Shown here: in pieces, positions 35,477 through 45,965 of the stretch
Position numbering within the stretch: the first letter of the stretch is position 1
Layout of the letters: the number at the start of each line of letters is the position of its first letter
Assembly: GCA_000151295.1 (NCBI GenBank)
Contig: GG745337.1
Coordinates: 1,031,499 to 1,093,024, forward strand
Direction: 5' to 3'
Length of the DNA stretch: 61,526 bases
Source of the DNA: Allomyces macrogynus ATCC 38327
Taxonomy: Eukaryota > Blastocladiomycota > Blastocladiomycetes > Blastocladiales > Blastocladiaceae
Made by a program: the position numbers and the translations under genes
Notes under the pieces: generated by a model
What the model was told of the DNA's origin: nothing
Seen by the model: only the letters and a program-made list of their open reading frames with translations
Databases searched by the model: none

Positions 35477-37579
35477 GGGCAATACGATGCGGAACGAGGG
35501 CGAGAGCGAGTGCTTGGCGCGCGGAGGCACCGGGACGGCAAGATCCGGGTGCGGACGCGCGGACGTTGGTGGTTGTTTGGCCGATTTGTTGTCGACCAAC
35601 AAGGCGGTTGGGAGGCAGACGAGCGCGCGGGCACGACGAGATTCGGATTCCGCCGTGGAACAATCGAGCGCTGGAGCGGCAGCAGTGCGCGGCCAGTCAC
35701 AGCGGCGCGCGTTGGGTGTTGGGTGGTTGAAGCGAGAGCGGCGCGCGGTCGATCGCAGACTGAGCGCGAGAGCGGTGAACTTGTGGGTGGGGCGGTGTGC
35801 CGTGGGGACCGAGGTGGGCGCGGCCGAGTTTATAGCGAGAGCGAGAGGGGGCGACTTGGCCGGCGGGAGCAGAGACAAGCGCTTGGCAGAAGCGCGGCGT
35901 GACGTAGACAAGCAGGGGTACGTCAAGGCGGGGCGAGTTTTTGGCGCGGCGACGTTGTGGTTGTCCTGGCACCGGGCCGGCCGCGGCGCTGCGCTTTTAT
36001 AAATTTTAGTGGGAGCGGGCCGCAGTCTGCTCAATGGCCAACCATGGGCCGCCCGATCCTCGTGGCCACTGGCGGGCCATGGCTTCGCTTTCGTGCTGCG
36101 GCCAACACACTTCTGCAAACGGACCGCGCCCGCCTGTTGGGCAACCCTCGCTTCTCCCTGCTTTTTTTCCTCTAGGGTCCCTGTAATTTTGTCTCTTCCT
36201 TTCCACTGGCAGCTGGCCGCGCACAAAGGAGGCCAGCCATCAACGATTGCACACGAGCGCCTCCTGTGGACCGTTCCGCATCGGCCGTGGACTTCCAAGG
36301 TTGCCACCGTGGCAGCGAATCGTTGCCGGGCCCTGGCTTCGTTTTGATCGATGCTCAGCAGTCCACGTCCGTCTTCCTCATCCACGACGTGGCAATCATG
36401 CACGCCCTGTCACATTCACTCTACGCGCGCGTCCATGTGTCCAATCGCCAGCACAGTCGCTGACGCGCCCATCGTTCGGGTGGGAGATGCGCGGCGCGCC
36501 TGTTCGCAACGGGCTGACGCAGCTGGACGCAGCCGGACGCAGCCGGACACAACCAACGACAACCCGCATCAAACGGCGCCTCCAACTTGCACAACACCAG
36601 TTCATGAAGTGCGGCCATGGTCGTTGTGGTGGTTGCACCCATGAATTGCCGTCGTTCGAGAAACCAGAGCCAAGTCCCAACACCCTCCAGCACTTGCCAC
36701 GTGCCTCCGATAAATATCATCGTATTCATTCATGCCCATCATGCTACGGTGCCAGGAATATGCACGCTGCGGGGGTGTTTGCAGCGGCCGCAGCAAGCAA
36801 CCCAAGAGGGATCAGCCATGATTTCCATCATGGCCATGACCATTCAGATTACAGAGTGGCCATGTGGCAAGGTTCAGCGACGTACGAGCACCGGCAAAAT
36901 CATCCAAGAGGTTGCGATCTTCTCGAGCTCGTGCTCCTCCTACCGGGCCCGGGTCGCTGTTCATCGAATGTCGTTCACATTGAGTTGGGTGGGCGCGGAC
37001 CCAGCACCAACCACCCGCGCGCGCTCCAGAGTTTCACGGAAGATTTAACTTGCAAGGCGGTGCAAAGAAAGGGTGGTTGCCACCCAACGAGCCCTCGCTC
37101 GCCCGACCAGTGATAAACCTTGGCCGTAGCCGCGCCGGAAAATTCGCGCACCTTCGAGCCCCGACCGGGCCGACGTCTCGCAATAAATCTGAATACTAAT
37201 CGCAAACCCACCGAAAATGTTTCGATCGCTATGCGCTGTGCCATGCAGAACAACTTTGAGGAGCTCTAGCCGCGGGCCAGCGGTCCAACACTTTTGATCG
37301 CGCGCGGCAATAAATTGGCATAGATTTGAAAGGCTACCATCCGCCGCAACGGCAGAGTGGAGTGTGGGTGGAACAGTGCGTGGGGGCCACCATCTGCGAT
37401 TGTCATGGCCGCGCCATGCTCTGCGCGCTCGCCTTGGCGATCATGGTGCTCGGCGTCCCCGACAGTTGCGCGACCATTGCCGGCGGTGAACCACCAAAAA
37501 AGCATGAACCAAGTCGATCGTCGTTTGTACTTGCGACGCGCAAAATTTCGTGATCAACACCATTGCACCGCTTTCAGGT
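35477..37579. other. Long region without a recognised gene (2.1 kb)
   Basis: The left part (35477-36000) is the probable leader and promoter of the cyclin gene. From 36005 to 37579 no frame on either strand shows family motifs or consistent coding composition. A short tandem run of a GGACGCAGCC unit occurs at about 36521-36548. The right end carries the 3' end of the farnesyltransferase gene. An RNA gene or a very divergent gene cannot be excluded. Confidence 0.4.
35994..36001 (-). promoter_or_regulatory. Candidate TATA box for the cyclin gene
   Basis: TATAAAAG on the minus strand, about 520 bp upstream of the cyclin ATG, in otherwise GC-rich DNA. A second weaker candidate (CTATAAAC, about 35829-35836) is nearer. 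Which one is used, if either, cannot be told. Confidence 0.35.
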
Positions 37580-39102
37580 TCAGCTCACCAGCGCCGTGGC
37601 TGCCGGGACAGTGGTCGCTGGGGCCGCCGCGGCAAGCGCCCGCTCGGCCACTTGCCGCCGCATAGCCCAGTACCGGCGGCGCGTCTTGTCGACCACCTCC
37701 TCCAGGTGGAGACACGTCTACACGCCGAGGAGAATGAGAACGCCGCGACTGAGTACGCGGAAAGGGCACGGGACAAGAAAAACGTACGTCGCGAACCCCC
37801 GTCCAGTCGTTGTGCGCCTCGGCCTCGTCGACGAGAAACCCGTAGAGGTGCGGCGACTGCGACTGGCCCTTGACGAGCCGCTCGCAGAGAGCCTTGACGG
37901 CCGCGGGCGTCTGGATCGCCGGGACCTTGGCCCGTTGGGCGAGGTGGCGGAGAACGCTACATGGCCGCTCAGTCAGCCATGTTCCGCCTGAACATAAATG
38001 AAAACGACTTTGTGGACACGAACCCGCGCAGGTAGACCCACGGCGACTCGTTGCTCGGCGCGCGCAGGATCTGGTCACACACAAACTGGAACTCTTCGTC
38101 GTCGTCCACGGCGAGCGTGCGCTGCGGCCCATTCGGCTCGTCGGCGCCGATCGGCGCATTTGCCGCGGCCGAGCCGTACAGGAGGAAATACCGGTAGCTC
38201 CATGCCGAGTTGTTGCGCACGTCCTTGGTGAGCAGGTCGTTGACGCACTCGAGCTCGCCGTCCCAGAGACCAAAGTGTGCGACGAGCCATTGGCTAAACG
38301 AGGAGTTTGGGGGCAACTGGTCAGCTTTTTGCGACGACATCTGGTGGAGGGAGACGGGATACACATACCGGTACACCCAAACGTGGTAGTTCTTCGCGTC
38401 AATCTCGAGCACGTGGTCCAAAATCTCCTTTTCCTTGGAATAGTCGCCGAGCTTCGAGACAACGTACTGGCGGTGGTTCCTGATCACGGCGGATCAGAAA
38501 CGGTCAGCAAATACCACCGTCGTGAAGCGGTTCGAATCGAAGATGTCTACGAACCACATCTGGTAGTTCTTGGGCGTCTCGAGCAATCGTCCCGTCACAA
38601 ACTCGAGCTCCTTGTGCAGGTCGAGCTTGAGCTCATCGATCAGTTGCTGGCGAAACTGCCTACACCGAGCCAGCGCGAGTTCATCAGTGACCGCGATCAA
38701 ATCGTGCAGCGACGGCCGCGGCAACCACATCGCTTCATGTCGCGTCACGTCCCACGCCATTCTTCAGCGGATCAACACGTACCAGGCGCTGTAGAGACCC
38801 GGGTTGAGCGTGACCAAGTGCGTCGTCAAGTCGAACGCGCGCTGGCTGGTTTCATTGGCCTGCGTAACGGCGGTAAAGTACTCGAACGCTTCCTGGTCTG
38901 ACCACGCACGGTCGCAAAATGGCGCGTCAGCGCGTCCGAATTACAAGGGACCGAGCCGCCGCTCCTAAGCTACGGGATCACGCTTGACCATACATTCTTT
39001 GGAAAACAGAATCGGCGCAAACGGGCGCGGGCCCTCATTGAGCGGAACGGGCGTCACGTCGGCCCACTCGGGCCGTTCGCTGTAGGGCAGTGCCGTCGTC
39101 AT
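37580..39102 (-). CDS. FNTA: Protein farnesyltransferase / geranylgeranyltransferase-I alpha subunit
   Basis: Seven exons start at ATG 39102. In order: PVPLNEGPRPFAPILFSKE, EAFEYFTAVTQANETSQRAF, LETPKNYQMWNHRQYVVSKL, IDAKNYHVWVYR, HFGLWDGELECVNDLLTKDV, RNNSAWSYRYFLL, NESPWVYLRG and a C-terminal helix ending TRRRYWAMRRQVAE. These are the repeated PPTA (NxxxW) helical pairs of FNTA/RAM2. The subunit is shared by farnesyltransferase and GGTase-I, which lipidate CaaX proteins such as Ras, Rho and mating pheromones. Introns fall between or within repeats; donors are gtatgg, gtacgt, gttcgt, gtatgt, gttcgt and gtacgt. Exon coordinates are approximate: about 39102-38994, 38897-38784, 38659-38555, 38479-38369, 38293-38024, 37956-37798 and 37717-37580. 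Homology is continuous across all joins. Confidence 0.93.
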
Positions 39103-39407
39103 GTTGGGTCTCTTGGTAGGTTGCAGCAAGTAATCCTGGATTGCTGCTGCAGCGCGGTTGGCTGACGGCGTTATCGAAGTCGCCGGCGTGTTGGGTTCGG
39201 GACTCGCGACTTGCTGCTGGTTGTGAAATGGGCGAAAGAGACGTGTTGTGGCTGGAGTTTCGCACGTGCGAAGATTGCTGACCCAGTGCCGAGTGCAAGT
39301 GCCTGGCGATCACTTTGGACCCATCCAGTCCGTGCCGAGAGATCGATTGTTCTCTTCCACGACGTTTGTCAACCACACTCAACTGTGAATCAATTCGAAT
39401 CAGCACC
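39103..39407. promoter_or_regulatory. Divergent promoter between FNTA and ZNG1
   Basis: These 305 bp separate two divergent ATGs. There is no recognisable TATA box. An AT-richer patch lies at about 39355-39405 just before the ZNG1 start. Confidence 0.45.
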
Positions 39408-41195
39408 ATGTCTCGACCACTGAGTGGAACTGCACCAGTATCCGTCGCGCCAGCTGGCAGCGGACCCGCAACTGCGATCAAGCCAGCCACTCTGATCGCC
39501 GACGATGGCCTGCCTCCGACTTTGGTCCAAGACTACGCGCCGAATTCAGCACAAGCCCGTCACGTCCAACCAGACCTGGTGGTAATAGACGACGAGGAAC
39601 CTCCATCTCTCGTCGACGAGGGGTCAGGTCAAGATTCGGGTGTCGGGACTACGGATGGATCGCAAGACGCGTCCTCCCCGTCAAATCGCGCCAAGGTCCC
39701 CATCACGGTCGTAACGGGATTCTTGGGTAGCGGCAAGACAACGTTGCTCAATGTACGCTGTGTTTACGAGTCGGGTCGCTACAAACGTTACATGGTTACG
39801 CTCACGCTCCTTTCGCGATGCATTATATTTTGACCGAAAACCACGGCAAGCGCATCGCGGTCATTCTCAACGAGTTTGGCGACAGTACGCGCTCTGAGCC
39901 ATATCCTTTCTCTTCTCCACCTTGACGCGTTTGGTGATGATTCGGTTGTGTAGCACAAGACCTTGAACAGTCGCTCTCCGTCGGCGAAGACGGCAAGCAG
40001 GTCGAAGAATGGATGGAGCTGCGAAACGGGTGCATGTGCTGCAGCGTCAAGTGCGTTTTCCTTGGTGTGTTGTTTACCGAGGAACAAATTGCTGACGGCT
40101 GCGACTGCATTTTCCAGGGACCTTGGCGTGCGTGCGATCGAGGGCCTCATGCAAAAGCGCGGCAAGTTTGAATACATTTTGCTTGAGACGACGGGCCTGG
40201 CCGACCCAGAGTACGCCCTGGACGTTTCTCTGCCTCGAGTTTATGTCTCGCCTGACGCTGGTTTCTCATCTAGGCCCATTATCGGCATGTTCTGGATGGA
40301 CGAGGATCTCGGCGCTGATGTGTATCTCGACGGTGTGGTGACACTCGTTGATACGCGTAATGTGGCGCGTCAATTGAAGCACCGCGGGCCGTTTGAGCGC
40401 GAGACTGTGCGGCATATTGCCATGGCCGCTCCTGCTCAACAAGTGCGACCTCGTCACGGACGCGGCCGAGCTGGTGGACGTGGAACAGGAACTGCGCCGC
40501 GTGAACGCGCTCGCTCCCATTTTCCGGACGACGAACTCCAAGTACGTTCGCACGCGCGGCTTGGGAACAAAATGATTTTTGTGCTCACTCTGTTCGTTTC
40601 TCCACTGCCGTGTAGGATCAACTTGGACGTGATTCTCGACATTCACGCATTTGACGACAAGACCACCGAGATCCCGTCCCTCTCCACCGGAACCTTGCCG
40701 ACGAGCGCGGCCCCATCGTGCTGCTCGTCCGACTCGTGCTCTCACTCGCACCACCCGGCACCGATCAAGTCTGGCCACGTCGATGCGGTACGTTTTCATG
40801 CCCAATCTTTCCACAAAAACAAACAAGAGCATTGCATTGACATTATACATGCACGCATACAGTTGGTCTCGTCGGTCACCCTCACCCTCCCGAGCAACCG
40901 CCTTAACCGCGCGCACCTCACCCGCTGGCTCGGGCAACTCTTATGGGACCACCCGCTCCCTTCCCCCGGCACGACGACGGGCACCATGGAACTGTGGCGC
41001 ATCAAGGGCCGCCTGCACCTCGCCGACTCGCCCAATATCGTGATCGTGCAATGCGTCGCTGACCTGTTCGACTTGCTCGACACGCACGACCGCGTCACGC
41101 CGGGCACCGAATCGCGGCTCGTCGTGATTGGGCGGCACTTAGACGCGACCGTGCTTAATCGCGCGGTGGCCGCGCTGATGCAGGAGGGGAGGTAG
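39408..41195 (+). CDS. ZNG1: COG0523 zinc-chaperone GTPase (ZNG1/CBWD), with a frame irregularity
   Basis: Seven exons from ATG 39408. After about 95 disordered residues come Walker [34 protein letters not shown], the metal motif [54 protein letters not shown] (GTP specificity, NKxD), [13 protein letters not shown] and the C-terminal CobW domain ending [13 protein letters not shown] loop rich in Cys and His ([13 protein letters not shown]) fits zinc transfer. ZNG1 delivers zinc to methionine aminopeptidase. Two problems: the end of intron 1 (near 39820) has no AG before YILTENHG, and at about 40428 the frame slips between HIAMA and LLLNKCD, as if about five bases were missing compared with the family. 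Both look like sequence errors or a damaged allele. The 3' end overlaps the opposite-strand methyltransferase by 41 bp. Confidence 0.85.
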
Positions 41196-42431
41196 CGCGC
41201 TTGCGCCACCGCTGCACGTGCCGCGTCTCGTACCCGGGCGCGGTCGTGGTCGGGTCCGGGTGGGGGTCGGCGAGGGGGTCGAAGCCGAGGGAGGTGAGGA
41301 AAGGGGGGAAGGCATCGGATCGGAATTGCAGCTCGTGCGGGTTGAATTTCTATTCAAGGTTGTGGAATGAATTGTGCGTGCTGGCCGTGATCGCGAAAAT
41401 GATAATGAGGGAGATTCGCGCGCCTTTAGCTTGGACTTGAGGTAGCTGTCAAACGGCTGTGGCTCCACGATAAACGTGCCCCCGGGCACGAGGAGGCGAT
41501 AGACCGTGTGTAAAAACTCGCGAATCCCCTCGTCACGGCCGTGCAAGTGAATCCATTTCGTGACGCTGAGTCGAAGTGCGATCGCATCGAGGTATATAAA
41601 AAACAGCCAATGTGCCGACTTACCACCACAAACGAAGCCTGACGTACGCGAGGATAGTGTCAAATTTGCCAGCGAGCGCAGACAAGTCGTCCTTGGCGAC
41701 ATCAGCCGTCGCGAACCGCAGCGTGTCCGGGAGAACCGCACTGCTCGTATCGTCGCCCCACCGAACATGTTTTCTTACACAGTCCACGAGATCGGGCAAC
41801 TCCGAGAGCGACGAGACGAAGTATCTGTCCTTTCTCCACCCGTCAGGTAGCGGCGTCGGACCGTGGATGGCGACCATGGCGTCGGGAAAGTAACCGGGTT
41901 TGTTATCTGACCCGCCCGCAAGCGAGTACTCGTGGTGCGCATGCCGGGCAGCGTCGCGAATCAGATGGCCGTCGATGTCGATGCCGAGCATCCATTTCGG
42001 GCGGTGCAGCGACGCTATCAACAATCAGAAAGCGTCGGTCAGCAACCCGATACTTGCGAGTACTTCTCACTCGTAAAAACGCACCCAAACGCAGCGTCAG
42101 GGCGCCCGAATTACACCCAACGTCGAGGACCACTTTGCCCGCAATTTCATAACCCGGAATAATGGCTACGCGCGGGTCCGAGTCGACTGGTCGGAGGCCA
42201 TAATAGCCGGAGTAGTTGCCATGCGGGAACGGCAGACTACTTGAGCGCTTGACGTCGACATTGACCGATACGACCGCCGTTTCGTCTCGAAATGGTCTCG
42301 GTGCTTGTCCATTGGGAAGGGAGTGTCGGTGCCGGCTTCGAGCGGGGCTTGGGTGGAGCACGACGACCGCCTTCGTAGAGGTGCGCCAAGTACGGAATGG
42401 TATTTCGCGAGGCCATGATGTTGCAGTCCAA
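41155..42431 (-). CDS. MEPCE: Bin3/MePCE-type RNA 5'-cap (7SK/U6-like) methyltransferase
   Basis: Minus-strand exons read HGNYSGYYGLRPVDSD, the SAM motif VVLDVGCNSGALTL, then PKWMLGIDIDGHLIRDA, then VTKWIHLHGRDEGIREF, PGGTFIVEPQPFDSY and FNPHELQFRSDAFPPFLTSLGF. This is the Bin3 family order (GNYxxYYGYR, DxGCNxGxLT, LxxTKWxHLNxxDEG, EPQPWxSY). Members methylate the gamma-phosphate of RNAs such as 7SK or U6. Intron donors are gtgcgt and gtacgt. The last intron appears to use a GC donor (AAG then gcgcgc, near 41427; acceptor ttgaatag near 41355). The stop at 41155 lies inside the ZNG1 coding region. The N-terminus is unresolved: an ATG at 42416 opens a frame (ASRNTIPYLAHLYEGG) that does not connect in phase to HGNYSGYYG. 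Confidence 0.82.
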
Positions 42432-42712
42432 AGTTGCAGCTGGCAGCAGAGCGGGTAGAGGATGGTCGATGGTGGAGACGAACTAGCACGCAGCCGCCGC
42501 AGGACATGAGCGATATCGCCGAAGACGCGTCGTTGATCTAGTCGCGAGCAAAATTTTCCGCGATCACCGCGTCGTTGACGGCTGACTGCAACTCCATCCA
42601 AACCATTCCAGTTCTCGCGTCGCTACGCCTGGCGACTATCTGCATTCGGAGCGCGAGCACCACTGTCGCCATCCATTTCGCGCCAGCCGGGCGGTCGCCA
42701 ACCGCCGCCACC
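42432..42712. promoter_or_regulatory. Divergent promoter between MEPCE and VPS52
   Basis: These 281 bp lie between divergent genes and must hold both promoters. No clear motif is identified. Confidence 0.35.
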
Positions 42713-45700
42713 ATGACCGACTCGGTCTTCAAAAAGGCGACGATGCCGACGCTCAACCTCACGAGCATGCGCACGCCCGACCTCAACTTTTTTTCGTCGA
42801 CGCGACGCACAACCGCGGCAGCTGCGGGTCCCGCCGAGGGCACGGGGGCCGCAATCCCGCCCCCACCACCACCGCCGCCCGTATCGGCACCGTCCTCCCC
42901 AGCAAGCTTCACGTCGGGTCTGACGGGACTATTGGGGTCGCGGTCGACGAGTCCGGCGCCGCCACCACCACCGCCACCACCGGCTCCACCCGTCGTCAAG
43001 GAGAGCGGTGGGTACTCGGCGGCAGCACGCACGCAGGTGCTGGTGGAGTTGCTCGGCGAGGATATCGACAAGCTGGTTCGTGGTGCTGGATTTTGTCGTA
43101 CCCAGGCCCGCGTCGCGTCGCGTCACGTCGATGGGGAGGGAGGAGAATGAACACGTTTGCTTATGCGGCACGCTCGTAGACGGACGCGGGCGATGCGACG
43201 GATCAAGGCGAGCCGGATTTGGATGCCGACGTGCTGAGTCGTGTCGACGGTGCGCGACTTGCTGCTGGTTTACTGCAACAGGGTGAAACTGACGCACGGC
43301 CTTTCTCGACGACAGAGGACCTGAGTCAGGTTCAGGACAACGACGACCTCAAGGAGGTCTTGGACAAGGTCGGTCTCGTTCGTCGCACGATCGCGACCGC
43401 CGCCCGCGTCAGCGTAGCTGATACCGTGTGGTGCACTAGGGCGCAGATCTCAAGGACTACTCGACCAAGCTGCAGCTGCAGTTGAGCCAGGTCGAGGAGG
43501 AGCTGGTCCGCGACTGTACGAGCTTCTTGATCTCCACCAGATGACGATGGTTTCTCGAACTGATTCGCTTGTGCACAAATAGACGTTGCCAAAGTGCCGG
43601 AGCTCATAGACTTGGAGAAGAAAATCGACGCGTGCGAGTCGTTTCTCGCGAAAATGGCCACGTTGCTCGGCGGGTTCCAGCGCGACCTTGGCCAAGTGTC
43701 GCAAGAGATTGCCGTCTTGCAGCAGCGCAGTTCCGCGCTGGGTGTACAGCACGCGAACCGCGCCGCGCTGCAGGGCAAGTTGTCGGCGGTGCTCGAAGGC
43801 ACTGTGATCTCACCCGACTTGATCCACAAGGTGGTCGAGGCCGAAGTCAACGAGTTCTACCTGCCCGTGATCGACGAGCTCAACGCGAAAATGGTCTTTG
43901 TCAAGGACAACAAGGACAGCCATATTCGCGCGTTCAAGGACGCTGGGCCCGAACTCGAGCGGCTGCGCAACAAGGCCGCCGAAAAGATTCGCGAGTTCTT
44001 TCTCGACAAGTTCAAGGCGCTGCGGCAGGCCAACACCAACATTCAAATGATTCAGGCCAACGTCTTGCTGCGGTTCAAGCCGCTCAACGTGTTTCTCGCC
44101 AACTGGCACCCGGAAGTCGCGCAAGAAGTGCGGCAGCACTACGTCAATTTGGTTGCCCGCTACTTCCAGGCGCAGTTTGAGCGGTACCTCAAGGGCATGG
44201 CCAAGGTCCTGCACCCGGTCGCTGACCGCACCGACGTGATCGCCGTCGAGGAGGCGCGCGATTTGGGGTCCTCGGTCATGGCGTTTTTCAAGGCGCCCGT
44301 CTCGGCGCTCACCAACACGAGCGCCGCTGCGCTGCCGTCGTTTTCACTCAATGGCAGTGGGCCTTACGACTCGCCGGGTCGCAGAGGTAGTGTGGTCCCC
44401 GGATCCGCAGCCACCTCATCGGCCGCAGCTACTGCAACGGGCACAGCGGGCCCAAACCTGTACGCGCTTGGCGACCGCGCGCGCGTCGTGCAGGATATGG
44501 ACGCGCCCGCGATCATGACGCACGTTGCCGACGAGCATGGGCTGCGGTACCCACTCGAGGCCGTGGCGCGATCGGTGTTGCGCATGGTTGTCGACTCGGC
44601 GTCGACCGAGTACATGTTCGATGCCGATTTCTTTGTCAACCAGCGCAAGAAGCTCGGTTCGCCAACCGTGATTGCACACGCCGTGTTTCAGCAGGTCATG
44701 GAGCCGTCACTCAAGGCCGTCGGGTCCGCCGTGCTCGGGTGGGTGGCGGGGTCGTATGACGCCCTTGGGCTCGCACTCGCCGTCAAGGCGCACGACCGGC
44801 ACGTGCAATTGCTCGAGGCGCGCGGCGTGCAGATCGCATCGTTGATCACGTTCATGGCCACGATGCAGGGCCAGTGTATGGACCGGTACCGGATCGTCAT
44901 GGGGTTCCACGCCGAGTCGCTGAGAAGGTCGAAGGCCATAGCCAAGGAGGTGCATCCGCATTATGTACGAGGCGGTACTGTTTTCTGGCGCTGATCGAGT
45001 AGACACTGGTCACTTACGCACGATGCATGATTCACAACTGTAGATTACGCGTCGCTACGCCGAGCTCGCCAGCTCGATCCTCGTCATTGACGTTCCACCT
45101 TTGGTCGCGCCGCTGCAAACCGTGCGCGACGAGTGCGAGGCCTTCTTGAAACGGCTCGGCGCGCAGCAGGGCAACAAGCTCGACGAGTTTTTGTTCCTGA
45201 TCAACAACTATGACCTCGTCGCCAACATCCTCGAGGTGCGCCTCGTATCCGCGCTTTCTTACCCCACTTGCGTTGAACTCACCCACGCTTCGTCGTCACG
45301 CGTCCAGGAAACGGTCGTCGCGACCAACCCCAACCACACGGCCGAGCTCGCGCACTGGCAGCGTCTCCTGCACCACAAGACCATGGACTACGTCGACGCC
45401 GCGCTCGCGCCGGCACTCGGGTACCTGATCAGCTTTGTCGAAGAAACCGAGGCGCAGGCCCCGCTCGACGGTGTGCCCTCGTCGGCGTTCGAGCCCGTCG
45501 TCCACCGGTTCAACTCCGAGTGGCGCACACTGCTCAGCGACTTGGCCGCCGAAACACTGCGCCGGTTCTCCAACTTCCGCCACGGCGCCGTCGTCGTGCA
45601 GGCCGTGCTTGCCCAGGTCGTTGTTTACTGGCAGCGGTTTCATGTGCTCCTCGATAAGCGGTTCGGCAAGGGGCCGGCACCATTCAAGACGCAGCCGATT

Positions 45701-45790
45701 GGGCCGCAGAATGTCATGGTCGAGATCAAGAAGTACAAGGCGCCGGGTGGGGTCGGGGCTGTGGGGGCTGCGGCATGGAGTAGGGGGTGA
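42713..45790 (+). CDS. VPS52: VPS52, GARP/EARP tethering-complex subunit
   Basis: About seven exons start at ATG 42713. After about 140 disordered residues with two proline runs, the conserved Vps52 body follows: NDDLKEVLDKGADLKDYSTK, LDLEKKIDACESFLAKM-type coiled coil, GFQRDLGQVSQEI, KIREFFLDKFKALRQ, LRYPLEAVARSVLR, YMFDADFF, HPHYITRRYAEL, FLFLINNYDLVANIL, RFSNFRHGAVVVQAVLAQ and the end MVEIKKYKAP. GARP and EARP tether endosome-derived vesicles at the Golgi or at recycling endosomes. The ITRRYAELASS and NNYDLV junctions only appear after splicing (donors gtacga and gtgcgc). An intron at about 43250-43318 is inferred to place RVDEDLSQVQDN in one frame. An AATAAA at 45827-45832 follows the stop. 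Confidence 0.95.
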
Positions 45791-45826
45791 TGGGGTCGGT
45801 GTGCGGCGCGGCTCGACTTGGTTGCA

Positions 45827-45832
45827 ATAAAC
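45827..45832 (+). terminator. Polyadenylation-signal-like hexamer after VPS52
   Basis: AATAAA, 37 bp after the VPS52 stop codon. The spacing fits a eukaryotic cleavage and polyadenylation signal. Confidence 0.5.
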
Positions 45833-45965
45833 CAGTAGACACCGATGCAGTGCGTGGATTTGGGAAAACTTTATCAAGGTGACGAGTGGCAGTGACTCCG
45901 CTACACTCTTGGTCAGAAATCTGACAAACAGCAATCCATTTCTTGAAATCGGTTTCTGACCTAAT

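Noticed and set aside
35477..36403. Upstream extension of the cyclin frame (another 309 codons)
   Set aside because: It is low-complexity translation crossing a TATA-like element, with no cyclin-family similarity; ATG 35476 is the more natural start.
37140..37170. TTCGAGCCCC, resembling a tRNA B-box
   Set aside because: No A-box or cloverleaf could be folded around it on either strand.
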